Source: Bradyrhizobium diversitatis (GTDB lineage Bacteria > Pseudomonadota > Alphaproteobacteria > Rhizobiales > Xanthobacteraceae). Taken from it: a DNA stretch of 64,000 nucleotides. The stretch spans positions 1-64,000 of the forward strand of contig NZ_JACEGD010000024.1 in the NCBI RefSeq assembly GCF_016031635.1. Reading direction: 5' to 3'. Below, piece after piece: positions 51,261 through 60,148 of the stretch. The notes beneath the pieces are model-generated. The model had not been told where the DNA came from, ran no database searches, and worked only from the letters and a program-made list of their open reading frames with translations. How positions within the stretch are numbered: the stretch's first letter is position 1; every line of letters begins with the position of its first letter. The translations under genes were made by a program, and so were the position numbers.

Positions 51261-51689
51261 CTATTCGGGCCGCGCGATCCGCCATTGCAGCGTCGTGGCA
51301 TTGCCGTTGGCGTCGCCCGGCGCCTTGTCAGCGGGTGACGTGTAGAGCGGACGATAGCGGTAGGCCCACATCTTGCTGCCGTCGTCGCGGCTGATCACGG
51401 TGAAGTCGCCGACGGCCCTGGCGTCGGCCGTCGCGGCCAGCGGAACCCAGTTCTCGGTGCACTTACCGTTGCAATTCGAGGACTTTCCGGTGGTGTCGCG
51501 CTCGTAAATGTAAAGCGTCATGCCGTTGAGATCGACGAGCTTGCGACCCTGTTTGGTCAGGATCACCTTCGCTGGAGCCGTCGGCGCCTCGACCTTCGGC
51601 GGAGGAGGGTCGCCGCCCCCGTGGCCGCCTGCGACTGCATGACTGGTCGAGAGCGTCATGGCTGCCGCCATAACGAAGAACCTGAACAT
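51261..51689 (-). CDS. Secreted repeat protein of the COG4315 type
   Basis: A 142-residue exported protein with a signal peptide (FVMAAAMTLSTSHAVA) and a glycine/proline linker. The domain LVDLNGMTLYIYERDTTGKS-like block with NCNGKCTENWVPLAA matches the PF03640 'secreted repeat of unknown function'; the cysteine pair likely forms a disulfide. A CtrA box lies 22-36 bases before the start. Confidence 0.82.
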   Translation of the reverse strand: MFRFFVMAAAMTLSTSHAVAGGHGGGDPPPPKVEAPTAPAKVILTKQGRKLVDLNGMTLYIYERDTTGKSSNCNGKCTENWVPLAATADARAVGDFTVISRDDGSKMWAYRYRPLYTSPADKAPGDANGNATTLQWRIARPE

Positions 51690-51710
51690 TCCGAACTCCG
51701 CCCCGCAAAG

Positions 51711-51725
51711 TTAATCGCACGTTAA
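51711..51725. promoter_or_regulatory. CtrA box upstream of the COG4315 gene
   Basis: TTAA-TCGCACG-TTAA, a perfect TTAA-N7-TTAA match, 22 bases before the start of the minus-strand gene at 51689. So close a position suggests it overlaps the promoter, where CtrA often acts. The neighbouring MarR gene is oriented so that this site lies past its stop. Confidence 0.6.
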
Positions 51726-51806
51726 GTGCCCAATACGGCCGAGCTTAGCAGGCGAAGGTTAGTTCCTGGTTTCGTGCGCTGCGACAAATTCGGACGTGGT
51801 TTGGAG

Positions 51807-52271
51807 TTAGATTTGCGCATCGCGTTGCGGGGCGCGGCTGAGCTCGTTGCCGGCGGCGATGGCCTTGCGCAGCAGCCGCATCAGTTCCTCGCCCTCCTTC
51901 GCGCTGAGGCCGCCCAGCATGATGCGCTGCGCAGATTCGACGGCCGGCGTGATCTTGCGCAGCGTGCGCCGGCCTTCATCGGTGATTTGGAGCTCCCGCG
52001 CGCGGCGGTCGCGGCTGGAGGGGCGGCGCTCCGCGAGGCCCTTCTGGACGAGGCGATCGATCACGCCGGTGATGGTGGTGCGATCGTAGGCGATCAATCC
52101 GGCGAGCGTTACCTGGTCCAATCCCGGATTGGCCTTGATGGTCGCGAGCGCGGCGTACTGCACCGGCGTGAGATCGAAGCCGGCGTCTTCGACTTCGGCC
52201 AGGAACACCGCGACCGCGATCTGCTGGAAGCGGCGCGCCAGATGCCCGGGCATGTCGTTGTTGTCTTTCAC
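51807..52271 (-). CDS. MarR-family transcriptional regulator
   Basis: A 154-residue winged-helix repressor. FDLTPVQYAALATIKANPGL then QVTLAGLIAYDRTTITGVID is the DNA-binding helix pair, followed by RDRRARELQITDEG, the wing. GTG 52269-52271 has GGAG 6 bases upstream and gives the usual family length; longer starts run into the operator-like repeats. Divergent from the monooxygenase gene, which it probably represses. Confidence 0.9.
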   Translation of the reverse strand: MKDNNDMPGHLARRFQQIAVAVFLAEVEDAGFDLTPVQYAALATIKANPGLDQVTLAGLIAYDRTTITGVIDRLVQKGLAERRPSSRDRRARELQITDEGRRTLRKITPAVESAQRIMLGGLSAKEGEELMRLLRKAIAAGNELSRAPQRDAQI

Positions 52272-52315
52272 CGACGTCTCCACGGAGGCAGGGAGGTTTC
52301 GAGGGTCGTTGACAA

Positions 52316-52339
52316 GCATACTGATAGTCAGCATACTGA
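52316..52339. promoter_or_regulatory. Candidate MarR operator: two GCATACTGA direct repeats
   Basis: GCATACTGA occurs at 52316-52324 and 52331-52339, 15 bases apart, with CTGATAGTCAG forming a short inverted repeat between. The site is in the MarR-monooxygenase divergent spacer, 40-63 bases before the monooxygenase start. Confidence 0.5.
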
Positions 52340-52378
52340 GCAATATCCAAAACAGAAGTTTTGACGGGAGAGGTGCTC

Positions 52379-54292
52379 ATGCAATTCCATCTGAATGGAT
52401 TTCAGCCGGGCGACCCCGAGATTGCCGATCCCGCCGAGCGCGTTCAGGCACCGGGCGCAACGGGCGCCGTGCCTGACGAGGTCGATGTTCTCATCGTCGG
52501 CTGCGGACCTGCCGGCCTGACGCTCGCCGCCCAGCTTGCGCAGTTTCCTGACATCAAGACCTGCATCGTCGAGCAGAAGCCGGGCCGGCTGCTGGTCGGC
52601 CAGGCCGACGGCATCGCCTGCCGCACCATGGAGATGTTCCACGCCTATGGCTTCAGCGAGCGGGTGCTGAAGGAGGCCTATTGGGTCAACGAAACGACGT
52701 TCTGGAAGCCGGATGAACTGACGCCGGAGAAGATCGCCCGCAGCGGCCGGGTTCAGGACGTCGAGGATGGGCTGTCGGAATTCCCGCACGTCATCCTCAA
52801 CCAGGCGCGCATCCATGACTGTTTCCTCGACGTCATGCGCAGGTCGCCGGCGAAGCTCGAGCCGTATTACAGCCGACGCGTGCTTGATCTCCATGTCGAT
52901 CCTGCTGCCGATCATGCCGTGAGCGTGCGCCTCGAACGCGTCGATGCCGCGCACGAGGGCAAGGTCGAGACCATCCGGGCGCGCTACGTCGTCGGCTGCG
53001 ACGGCGCACGCAGCACGGTGCGCAAATCGATCGGGCGCGAGCTGCATGGCGATTCCGCCAACCACGCCTGGGGCGTGATGGACGTGCTGGCGGTGACGGA
53101 TTTTCCGGACATCCGCTTCAAGTCGCTGGTCCAGTCGGCCAGGGACGGCAGCCTGCTGATCATTCCGCGTGAAGGCGGCTACATGGTCCGCATCTATGTC
53201 GAGCTCGCAAAACTCGATGTCGGCGAGCGCGTTGCGAGCCGCAACATCACCGCCGACGACGTGATCGCCAAGGCGCAGCGGATATTGAACCCGCATACAC
53301 TCGAGGTGAAGGAGATCGCCTGGTGGTCGGTCTACGAGATCGGCCAGCGCCTGACCGACAAGTTCGACGACGTGCCGGAGACCGAGATCGACACGCGCCT
53401 GCCGCGCGTCTTCATCGCCGGCGATGCCTGCCATACGCACAGCCCGAAGGCGGGGCAGGGCATGAACGTCTCGATGCAGGATGCCTTCAATCTCGGCTGG
53501 AAGCTCGCCGCTGTCCTCCGGAGCCGGTGCGCCCCAAGCCTGCTGCATTCCTATTCGGCGGAGCGCCAGGCGGTCGCGAAAGAGCTGATCGATTTCGACC
53601 GCGAATGGGCGGGGATTCTCGCCTCGGCCGCCAAGGCGGGCGGCGCCGATGCCGCCAAAACGCAGGACTATTTCGTCAGGCATGGGCGCTATACCGCGGG
53701 CACGGCAACGCATTACAGACCATCGGTGCTCACCGGCGCGACTTCGCATCAGCACCTCGCGCAGGGCCTCGTCATCGGCAAGCGTTTCCATTCCGCGCCG
53801 GTGATCCGGCTGGCGGACGCCAAGCCGGTCCATCTCGGCCACGCCGCGCAGGCCGACGGCCGTTTCCGCATCTACGCGTTTTCGCCTGCGGAGGATCCTG
53901 CGGCTGCCGGCTCGGCCATCCGCGCGCTGTGCGGCTTCCTCACCGAGGCTCGGGAATCACCGTTGCGGCGATACACGCCTGTTGGCGCCGACGTCGACAG
54001 CGTGATCGACCTGCGTGCCGTCTTCCAGCAGGATCATCGTCAGCTTGCCGTCGCGGCGATGCCGTCGCTGCTGCTCCCGCGCAAGGGCCGCTATGGTCTG
54101 ATCGACTACGAAAAGATGTTCTGCCCGGACCTGAAAGGGGGCCACGACGTTTTCGCAATGCGAGGGATCGATCGAAAGCGCGGCTGCATGGTCGTGGTGC
54201 GGCCCGACCAGTATGTCGCGAATGTGCTGCCGCTCGACGACTATGCCGGGCTTGCATCGTACTTCGACCGCTTCATGCTGAAGGTGATCTGA
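52379..54292 (+). CDS. FAD-dependent monooxygenase (phenol 2-monooxygenase-like)
   Basis: A 637-residue flavoprotein hydroxylase. The FAD dinucleotide fold starts VLIVGCGPAGLTLA (GxGxxG at 41-46), a CDGARSTVRK segment is the DG motif, and GDACHTHSPKAGQGMN binds the ribityl chain. The C-terminal 170 residues form the thioredoxin-like domain of phenol 2-monooxygenases. It hydroxylates an aromatic ring with NAD(P)H and oxygen. ATG 52379 has GGGAGAGG upstream. Divergent from MarR; no ring-cleavage gene is next to it. Confidence 0.9.
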   Translation: MQFHLNGFQPGDPEIADPAERVQAPGATGAVPDEVDVLIVGCGPAGLTLAAQLAQFPDIKTCIVEQKPGRLLVGQADGIACRTMEMFHAYGFSERVLKEAYWVNETTFWKPDELTPEKIARSGRVQDVEDGLSEFPHVILNQARIHDCFLDVMRRSPAKLEPYYSRRVLDLHVDPAADHAVSVRLERVDAAHEGKVETIRARYVVGCDGARSTVRKSIGRELHGDSANHAWGVMDVLAVTDFPDIRFKSLVQSARDGSLLIIPREGGYMVRIYVELAKLDVGERVASRNITADDVIAKAQRILNPHTLEVKEIAWWSVYEIGQRLTDKFDDVPETEIDTRLPRVFIAGDACHTHSPKAGQGMNVSMQDAFNLGWKLAAVLRSRCAPSLLHSYSAERQAVAKELIDFDREWAGILASAAKAGGADAAKTQDYFVRHGRYTAGTATHYRPSVLTGATSHQHLAQGLVIGKRFHSAPVIRLADAKPVHLGHAAQADGRFRIYAFSPAEDPAAAGSAIRALCGFLTEARESPLRRYTPVGADVDSVIDLRAVFQQDHRQLAVAAMPSLLLPRKGRYGLIDYEKMFCPDLKGGHDVFAMRGIDRKRGCMVVVRPDQYVANVLPLDDYAGLASYFDRFMLKVI

Positions 54293-54419
54293 CGCCCGGC
54301 GTCGAGTTCCCTGCACGTACAATTTAAGAAAGTTCTTCGCGGGCAGATTTCATCGATCGTAACATGTGTATCCAAAGATGCAGTCATCCACTCGGGGCAG
54401 CGGGGCACGGGAGGATGAA

Positions 54420-54701
54420 ATGAGTCAGAGCCAGGCGGAGACGCGCCGTCAGCAGAATGTCGCTAAGCGGTCGATGACCAAGGAGGCCCAGCAGCTGGCC
54501 GGGTTGATTGCCGGACTGCGCAAGTCCCTCGAAGCGATCCACAAGGAACGGACGAGCACAAAGCTCAGCGGCGCCGAGATGGGTTTGCTCGACGAGCGCC
54601 GCAACAATCTATTGCTCACCATTGCAGCCCTCGATGACCGCCTCTCGGCGGTGCAGGGCCTGATCAATCTCGGCCGCCCCCACGTTATTCGCGTGCATTA
54701 G
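54420..54701 (+). CDS. Small coiled-coil protein, 93 aa
   Basis: A 93-residue hydrophilic protein that looks almost wholly helical: QLAGLIAGLRKSLEAIHKER, then LLDERRNNLLLTIAALDDRL gives heptad-like spacing. GGGAGGATGAA precedes the ATG. Function unknown. Confidence 0.6.
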   Translation: MSQSQAETRRQQNVAKRSMTKEAQQLAGLIAGLRKSLEAIHKERTSTKLSGAEMGLLDERRNNLLLTIAALDDRLSAVQGLINLGRPHVIRVH

Positions 54702-54859
54702 CGCCGATCCGGCGCGGCAGGATCGGCTCCGTTGCCGATGGCACGAGGCGTGCCCATACCGCCTGCGGATGGCATCAAATTGCCACGCTCCCGGCGAATT
54801 GCCGCCAAAACCCGCTGTCACGAGAAGGCTGGGTGCAGGGCGACGCTAGGGGATGCGAA

Positions 54860-55039
54860 TTGGCCTACAAAATGGTCGCAGAACGCGACAACGAGAAGTA
54901 CAGCTTCGCCCGCGAGAGCCGGTTGGTCATCGTGGCGAAGGCAAAGGTGTGGGCGAGCGAGGGATGGCGGGTCGTCATCACCGACCAGGACGGCAAGGCC
55001 TACGCGCCGCCCGAATTCGATCAGCAGTCGGCTGCGTGA
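54860..55039 (+). CDS. Small conserved protein, 59 aa
   Basis: 59 residues containing MVAERDNEKYSFARE, then LVIVAKAKVWASEGWRVVIT and DQDGKAYAPPEF. It is a short helix-strand protein that I recall as conserved in Bradyrhizobium, without function. The TTG at 54860 with AGGGG upstream is the chosen start; GTG 54833 would add 9 residues. Confidence 0.55.
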   Translation: MAYKMVAERDNEKYSFARESRLVIVAKAKVWASEGWRVVITDQDGKAYAPPEFDQQSAA

Positions 55040-55067
55040 TCGCGAGACGGGGCGAGGGGACGACAGT

Positions 55068-55433
55068 TTGACGTCGTTGTTTCGACCTTGGCGCGGCCCG
55101 ACTATGCCCCTGATGACTGTCGCAGCCGCCACCGTGCTGACGGTGACGGGTGCGGCCGCGCAAAATCTCGACGCGGGCAAATCGCCCGCGAAGCTCTTTG
55201 CCGACGGCTGCGCGACCTGCCATCGCAGTCCGCGCGGTCTCGCCAAGGGCCGCTTCAGCCTGACGCTGTCCTGGTTCCTGAAGGACCATTACTCAACCAG
55301 CACCGACTCGGCCAGGGCACTCGCCGCCTACCTCGTGTCGGTCGATGAATCACCGCCCCGGGGCGCGGCCAAGCCTGGCGCAAAGCCGCCTCGATCCGCG
55401 CCGCGTCAGCCCAAGCCGGTGCAGAGCCAGTAG
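55068..55433 (+). CDS. Small exported c-type cytochrome-like protein
   Basis: A 121-residue protein: a signal peptide (PLMTVAAATVLTVTGAAA) and one heme site, CATCH, about residue 49. The sequence after it is unusual for a cytochrome c: I see no clear methionine axial ligand before LAAYLVSVDE. A proline-rich tail follows. TTG 55068 has GAGGGG 8 bases upstream; ATG 55104 is possible but would shorten the signal peptide's basic end. Confidence 0.65.
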   Translation: MTSLFRPWRGPTMPLMTVAAATVLTVTGAAAQNLDAGKSPAKLFADGCATCHRSPRGLAKGRFSLTLSWFLKDHYSTSTDSARALAAYLVSVDESPPRGAAKPGAKPPRSAPRQPKPVQSQ

Positions 55434-55455
55434 GCGGGCCGGCAACGGGCCGGCA

Positions 55456-55800
55456 TCAACGCACCGTGGTCTCCGAGAACAGGTTAATGACCACGACCCC
55501 GGACACGATCAGCGCGATGCCGACGAAGGCTGCGGCGTCCAGGATCTGGCGGAACAGCACGAAGGAGACGGTGGCGGTCAGGATGATGCCGACCCCGCCC
55601 CAGATCGCATAGGCGATGCTCAACGGGATGACCCGGATCGCCACCGACAGCGCGTAGAACGAGGCGACGTAGAACAGCACCATCGCCAGCGTCGGCCAGG
55701 GACGGGTGAATTGCGCGGACTGCTGCAGGAACGCCGACGCGGTGACCTCGAACACGATGGCGAGGGCAAGAGCCGTATAGGCGTTGAAGACGGAGCTCAT
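55456..55800 (-). CDS. SMR-family multidrug/small-molecule efflux protein
   Basis: A 114-residue protein of four membrane helices. The active-site glutamate is in IVFEVTASAFLQQS (TM1), and SIAYAIWGGVG in TM3 is the SMR signature. Members export quaternary ammonium compounds or polyamines by proton exchange and work as dimers; no partner gene is adjacent. ATG 55798-55800. Convergent with the cytochrome gene. Confidence 0.9.
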   Translation of the reverse strand: MSSVFNAYTALALAIVFEVTASAFLQQSAQFTRPWPTLAMVLFYVASFYALSVAIRVIPLSIAYAIWGGVGIILTATVSFVLFRQILDAAAFVGIALIVSGVVVINLFSETTVR

Positions 55801-55973
55801 GCGGAGACCAGGCCGACGATGGCTGACATATGACGGCGCATACCACGCGGGGGTGACGTGCCTGCGACAGCTTGGAGCGTGGTGCAAAGGCTCTGCGGTC
55901 GGTCCGGATGACCAAGCCGCCGCGCGATGAATCGCGCAGCGGCTCCATGATACAGCGACGGTCGCGCGTGGCT

Positions 55974-56129
55974 TCAATCGATCCGCATCGAAAGCTCGAC
56001 GTCCTCGGCGAAGGCCGTGGACATATAGCCGCTTCCGGGCTGGCGCATGCGGGAGAGATAGTCTGGGCTGTCGTCGGCGACGATGATCGCGCCCGGCTTG
56101 AGACGGTCTTCGAGCAGATCGAGCGTCAT
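55974..56129 (-). pseudogene. Remnant of an O-methyltransferase (C-terminal 50 residues)
   Basis: The minus strand reads LLEDRLKPGAIIVADD, then YLSRMRQPGSGYMSTAF and VELSMRID, the usual C-terminus of class I SAM-dependent O-methyltransferases (VADD strand and NGYxS loop). Nothing upstream in this frame encodes the rest: the SAM-binding half is missing, and the sequence becomes antisense to the PaiB gene. It is therefore a deletion remnant, not a working gene. Confidence 0.65.
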
Positions 56130-56250
56130 CCGAATCGCGGCGCTGAGGGATTGCCGGCAGCAGCGTTCGAAGGTTGATTGTTGTTCAGATTTCGGGGGAT
56201 TATGGGTTAGCCTCGCCGCGTTCGTCATCCATTCATCGAGACCCCGCGCC

Positions 56251-56892
56251 ATGCACGTTCTCCGCGCCCAGTTCCGCATCGAGACACAGCGCGCGCTGGA
56301 ATTTGCCGCATCTCGCGGCTTCGGCGTGATCGTGGTGGCGGACGAGCGCGGGCCGCGGGCCTCGCACGTGCCATTCGTGCTGACCGAGCGCGGCGGGCAC
56401 ACTGTCGTGCAGATTCACTTCACCGCCAAAAATCCGCTTGTGGCGCTGGCCGATGGCAGCAGACGATTTCTGCTGATCGTTACCGGCGACGATGCCTATG
56501 TCTCCAACGACTGGTATGCCTCACGCGACAACGTCTCGACCTGGCTTTACGAAGCGGTGCACCTGTCGGGCGTGGCCCATCTGCGCGGGCTCGACGAGAA
56601 CCGCGGGCACGGCGATGCGCTGCTCGCAATCTCCGAGGCGCGCTTGCCGAAAGAACCCTGGGACCTCGCGCAGATGGAGCCGGGCAAGCGTGAGAGCATG
56701 CTGGCTGCGATCCGCGTCGTCGATCTCGTGGTGGATGAGGTCGAAGGGCAGGCCAAGCTCAACCAGCACAAGAGCGATGCTGACCATGTCGCGGTCGCCG
56801 ATCGATTGGCGCGGTCGGAGGAGTCGGGTCACCGGCGGCTGGCGCGCAAGATGCAGGCGCTGCGGCAGGGGCTTGGATACGAGATGCCGTAA
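56251..56892 (+). CDS. PaiB-family FMN-binding protein
   Basis: A 213-residue flavin-binding split-barrel protein. ASRGFGVIVVADERG, then ASHVPFVLTERG, and SNDWYASRDNVSTW are the PaiB motifs. The Bacillus member is a negative regulator of sporulation and protease genes; in alphaproteobacteria the role is unclear, and it may be a small FMN oxidoreductase. Start ATG 56251. Only a methyltransferase remnant lies before it. Confidence 0.86.
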   Translation: MHVLRAQFRIETQRALEFAASRGFGVIVVADERGPRASHVPFVLTERGGHTVVQIHFTAKNPLVALADGSRRFLLIVTGDDAYVSNDWYASRDNVSTWLYEAVHLSGVAHLRGLDENRGHGDALLAISEARLPKEPWDLAQMEPGKRESMLAAIRVVDLVVDEVEGQAKLNQHKSDADHVAVADRLARSEESGHRRLARKMQALRQGLGYEMP

Positions 56893-56932
56893 CGCTTGCC
56901 TCGCGCAACGTTTGACCTTACGGACCTTCCTC

Positions 56933-57751
56933 ATGCTCGTCATCTCCATTCAGAGCCAGGTGGTCCACGGCCATGTCGGCAACAGCGCGGCCGCCTACGC
57001 CATGCAGGCGGAGGGCGTGAACGTTGCGGCGGTGCCGACGACGCTGCTGTCAAACCATCCGCGCTATCCGAGCCTGCGCGGGCGGGTGCTGGAGAGCGAT
57101 CTCGTCGCCGATCTCCTGAGGGGCGTCGAGGAGCGCGGCCTCGTCGACGAGGCTGCGGTGCTCGTCACCGGCTATTTGGGCTCGCCGGGCAATGCTGCCG
57201 TGATCGCCGATTTCGTCGAGCGGGCGCTCACGCGGAATGCGAAGCTCGTCTATCTCTGCGATCCCGTGATCGGCGATGACGGCCGCGTCTATGTCGCGGA
57301 CGGCATCTTGGATGCGGTCCGGCACCGGCTGCTGCCGGTGGCGAATCTCACGACGCCGAATCAGTTCGAGCTCGAGCTGCTCTCCGGTCTCACCATTGCC
57401 GATGCCCAGGGCCTCCGCGCGGCCTGCTCCGCGCTGGCAGGGGTGGGCCGCATCGACGTAGTCGCCACCGGCTGCACGCTCGCTGACACGGCGGCGGGGC
57501 AGGTGGAGACGATCCTGTGCTCCGACGGGCGATTGTCGCGCTTTGCGACGCCGCGCCTGCCGATCCGGCCCTATGGCACCGGCGACCTCCTCACCGGTCT
57601 GATCGCGGCGCATCTGGCCAAGGGCGAAGCGATCGAGTCGGCAATACGGCTTGCAGTCGACACGATCTTCGCGGTGCTGGTGCGCACGCAGGACGCCGGC
57701 TCCGCCGAGATGCGGCTCGTGCCGCTGCCGACGCGCGGGCTCGATGTCTGA
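56933..57751 (+). CDS. pdxY: Pyridoxal kinase PdxY
   Basis: A 272-residue ribokinase-fold kinase that phosphorylates pyridoxal for the PLP salvage pathway. VISIQSQVVHGHVGNSAA is the classic N-terminus of PdxY/PdxK. CDPVIGD and TPNQFELELLSG follow, and the catalytic PYGTGDLLTG motif holds the base aspartate. It begins 40 bases after the PaiB gene and may be co-transcribed with it. Confidence 0.93.
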   Translation: MLVISIQSQVVHGHVGNSAAAYAMQAEGVNVAAVPTTLLSNHPRYPSLRGRVLESDLVADLLRGVEERGLVDEAAVLVTGYLGSPGNAAVIADFVERALTRNAKLVYLCDPVIGDDGRVYVADGILDAVRHRLLPVANLTTPNQFELELLSGLTIADAQGLRAACSALAGVGRIDVVATGCTLADTAAGQVETILCSDGRLSRFATPRLPIRPYGTGDLLTGLIAAHLAKGEAIESAIRLAVDTIFAVLVRTQDAGSAEMRLVPLPTRGLDV

Positions 57752-57759
57752 TTGACGGT

Positions 57760-59064
57760 TCAGGTCGCGGGCTTGACGGCCGATTGCGCCGACTTCTGCT
57801 GCTTGGCCGGGCTCTTCTGCTCGCGTGCGGCGTGCGCCTTGGGCGGCTTGGCGCTGGCGGCCCGCGTCTTCTTCGGCTTGACGTTCGCGGCTTCCTTGCT
57901 GTCGGTCGCAACGCCGCGGCGCGAGATGTATTCCTTCCCGTCGATCGGGCCGACATGCGGCGGATCGCGGCCGAGATAGGGGCGGCCGATGCCGAACGCC
58001 TTGCCGTTGGCGTCAACCCACTTCCACAGGATCTCGGTCGAGACCCAGCGCTGCGCGCGGTTGTTGCCCTGCGTGCTGACGATGTCGGCCGCCATGCCGT
58101 GGCCATAACCGCCGCGCGTACTGCCTCCGTGATAGGAGCGGTCGGAGGCAGCCTTGAGGCCGCTCGCGATCGACTGGCGATAGTCGTCGCGGAATGCGCT
58201 GGTGATGCCCGGCGACAGGCCGGCGGCTTCGGCTGCGAGCAGCGTGCGGAACAGCTTCTTCTTGAAACTCTTGTCCATGCCGCCGATGACGTAGTCCATC
58301 ATCGACATGCCGGCGCGCTCGGCCGCCTTCGGATCCTTCCAGCCGAAGTCCTGATCGACCAGCTTCGTGAAGCTACGCATCACCGTGACCGTCTTGCCCT
58401 TGCGCTTGACGGTGACGGCGCGCCGCTCCTGAACCTTGATCGTGTCCTCCTTGGCGGTGCGCTGATAGAGCGCCCAGAGGTAGCGGTCGATGCAGGCCTC
58501 CATGACGAAGCATTCGTCGAGCACGGCGACGGTATCGGCCGGCGGAGATGGCTTGCTTGCGGGCGTGACGGGGCCGCTTGCGATTGCCGCAGGCGACAGT
58601 GCGTCCGTCGTCACGATCTCAGTGGGATCCGCGGATGCGAGCTTGACGGGCTCTGGCGCGGGAGCAGGGTCAGCCTCGCTGACGATGGCTACCGGTTCAG
58701 GCGAAATCTGCGGCGCGGGCGCCGCCTCTGTCGGCAGGATCAGTGCCGGGTCGGCCGAAGCGAGCTTGATGGCTAAGGCGAGCCCCTCCGGCATTTCCTG
58801 CGCGGTCGCCGCCGGGGCAGGCGCCGCAGCGACGGCGGCGGCGATGTCGGCGGTCAAGGCGATGCCGTCCTCGATCGTTGCAGCGCGCGGCACGTCGGCG
58901 AGGTCGAGGCGACTGACATCCTTGGCGCGCGAGACGGCAGCCACGTTGGCGCCGCTGTTCTCGATGAGGGCAGGCGCATGGGCGGAGAGAGACAACACCA
59001 GCCAGCCGGCGAGAACGGCCGAGGGACACGACACCGCCACTAGAAGAGACCGCCGATCGTTCAT
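57760..59064 (-). CDS. Membrane-anchored M15/DD-peptidase-like protein
   Basis: 434 residues. An N-terminal signal anchor (LLVAVSCPSAVLAGWLVLSL) is followed by an Ala/Pro-rich spacer (about 60-175). The domain at about 195-390 has SPGITSAFRDDYRQS, SYHGGSTRGGYGHGMAADIV and RDPPHVGP, with the H...D and H of a zinc D,D-peptidase (M15/VanY-like) fold, which trims peptidoglycan. A basic Ala/Lys tail ends the chain. ATG 59062-59064 has GGAGG upstream. Confidence 0.78.
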   Translation of the reverse strand: MNDRRSLLVAVSCPSAVLAGWLVLSLSAHAPALIENSGANVAAVSRAKDVSRLDLADVPRAATIEDGIALTADIAAAVAAAPAPAATAQEMPEGLALAIKLASADPALILPTEAAPAPQISPEPVAIVSEADPAPAPEPVKLASADPTEIVTTDALSPAAIASGPVTPASKPSPPADTVAVLDECFVMEACIDRYLWALYQRTAKEDTIKVQERRAVTVKRKGKTVTVMRSFTKLVDQDFGWKDPKAAERAGMSMMDYVIGGMDKSFKKKLFRTLLAAEAAGLSPGITSAFRDDYRQSIASGLKAASDRSYHGGSTRGGYGHGMAADIVSTQGNNRAQRWVSTEILWKWVDANGKAFGIGRPYLGRDPPHVGPIDGKEYISRRGVATDSKEAANVKPKKTRAASAKPPKAHAAREQKSPAKQQKSAQSAVKPAT

Positions 59065-59321
59065 GACCCCTGCCTCCAAACGGTTCCGTCCGAACCATCT
59101 TGTCCGAACAGTCATGATGCAAACAGTTGACGAAACAGTCTTGCACGGAAAGGCAACGCAGCTCGTCGATTGTTCGGGGGATGGTGTGGCGGCGCAATGG
59201 CGCAATCGGCGGCTGCGGGCTTTTCGCGGCGGGTGTTGCCGAGTTGCAACGCGAGGTTCCACGCGGTGCTTTGCCTGAGGCCGTGCCGCAACTTTGCGGA
59301 CGCTGCTGCGTTGGAGGCGCC

Positions 59322-59525
59322 ATGACGCATCCCACGCTTCGTCCCATGGACGCCTTCGATCCCACCGAGCCCGCCATCCTGCACGATCGTCTTTCGGACA
59401 CGATCATCACCTGGACCGCCGATCAGGCCGATGACTATCGCCGTGCCAGCAGGCCCGCTGGGGACGGAACCGTAGCTTGGAAGACCTATCTCTTCGATGG
59501 CTGGGGCAACGTGCTGGGTGGCTGA
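59322..59525 (+). CDS. Small conserved hypothetical protein, 67 aa
   Basis: 67 residues, acidic, MTHPTLRPMDAFDPTEPAIL to YLFDGWGNVLGG. TTGGAGG precedes the ATG. The ending VAWKTYLFDGWGN suggests a beta hairpin. I recall it as a Bradyrhizobium-specific family, without function. Confidence 0.6.
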   Translation: MTHPTLRPMDAFDPTEPAILHDRLSDTIITWTADQADDYRRASRPAGDGTVAWKTYLFDGWGNVLGG

Positions 59526-59696
59526 GTACCGCACGGGGCAGAAGGCCATGTCGCGGCCAGCGTGATTCGGCCAACGCCCTGTACGCATTAGGCATATCGC
59601 CATGCATCGCGCGCGCTGTTGCGATGCAGCAAAGCATGTCGCAATGCAGCAAGACGCGCCTAAATAGGCTCCGACCTTCACTCTCGGAGCATCACC

Positions 59697-59951
59697 ATGA
59701 ACAAGAAGACTTTGTCGATCGCCGCCGCCATCCTGACCATCGTGGGCGGCACCGCCGCCGTCGCCGCCGAGCTGCCGACCTATGAGGCCAACGGCCTGCC
59801 GGTTTCGCCGCTGCAGGTGCGTGTGCTCGGGGCTGCGCATGTCGAGCAGCAGGTCGCCGCGCCGGCCACGGTCGCCTCGGTCCACCAGGCGAAGGTGCTC
59901 AGCCCCCGCAAGGTGACGACCGCGGACGTCACCACGGGCGCGGCCCGCTAA
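59697..59951 (+). CDS. Small secreted hypothetical protein, 84 aa
   Basis: 84 residues: a signal peptide (MNKKTLSIAAAILTIVGGTAAVAA) followed by a mature part rich in A, V and T with no cysteine. CGGAG lies 7 bases before the ATG. Function unknown; an export role is all that the sequence shows. The spacer before it (59526-59696) has short GATGCAGCAA-type direct repeats. Confidence 0.65.
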   Translation: MNKKTLSIAAAILTIVGGTAAVAAELPTYEANGLPVSPLQVRVLGAAHVEQQVAAPATVASVHQAKVLSPRKVTTADVTTGAAR

Positions 59952-60148
59952 GACTGAGGTCGCCTGAGGCAGATGGGTCTCGCGCAGAGCGAGATTTCAC
60001 CGCGTCGTGCGGCCATTGGCATGATGACGCCGCATGCGCATTGCGCGTGCGGCAATTGCGTTCTACGCGGCATCGTCGCGATGTCTGCGTGCCAGCCTTG
60101 CAGCCGCGTGGGTTGAGCGGCGTAGCGCGCCGACATATCGCTTGATCC

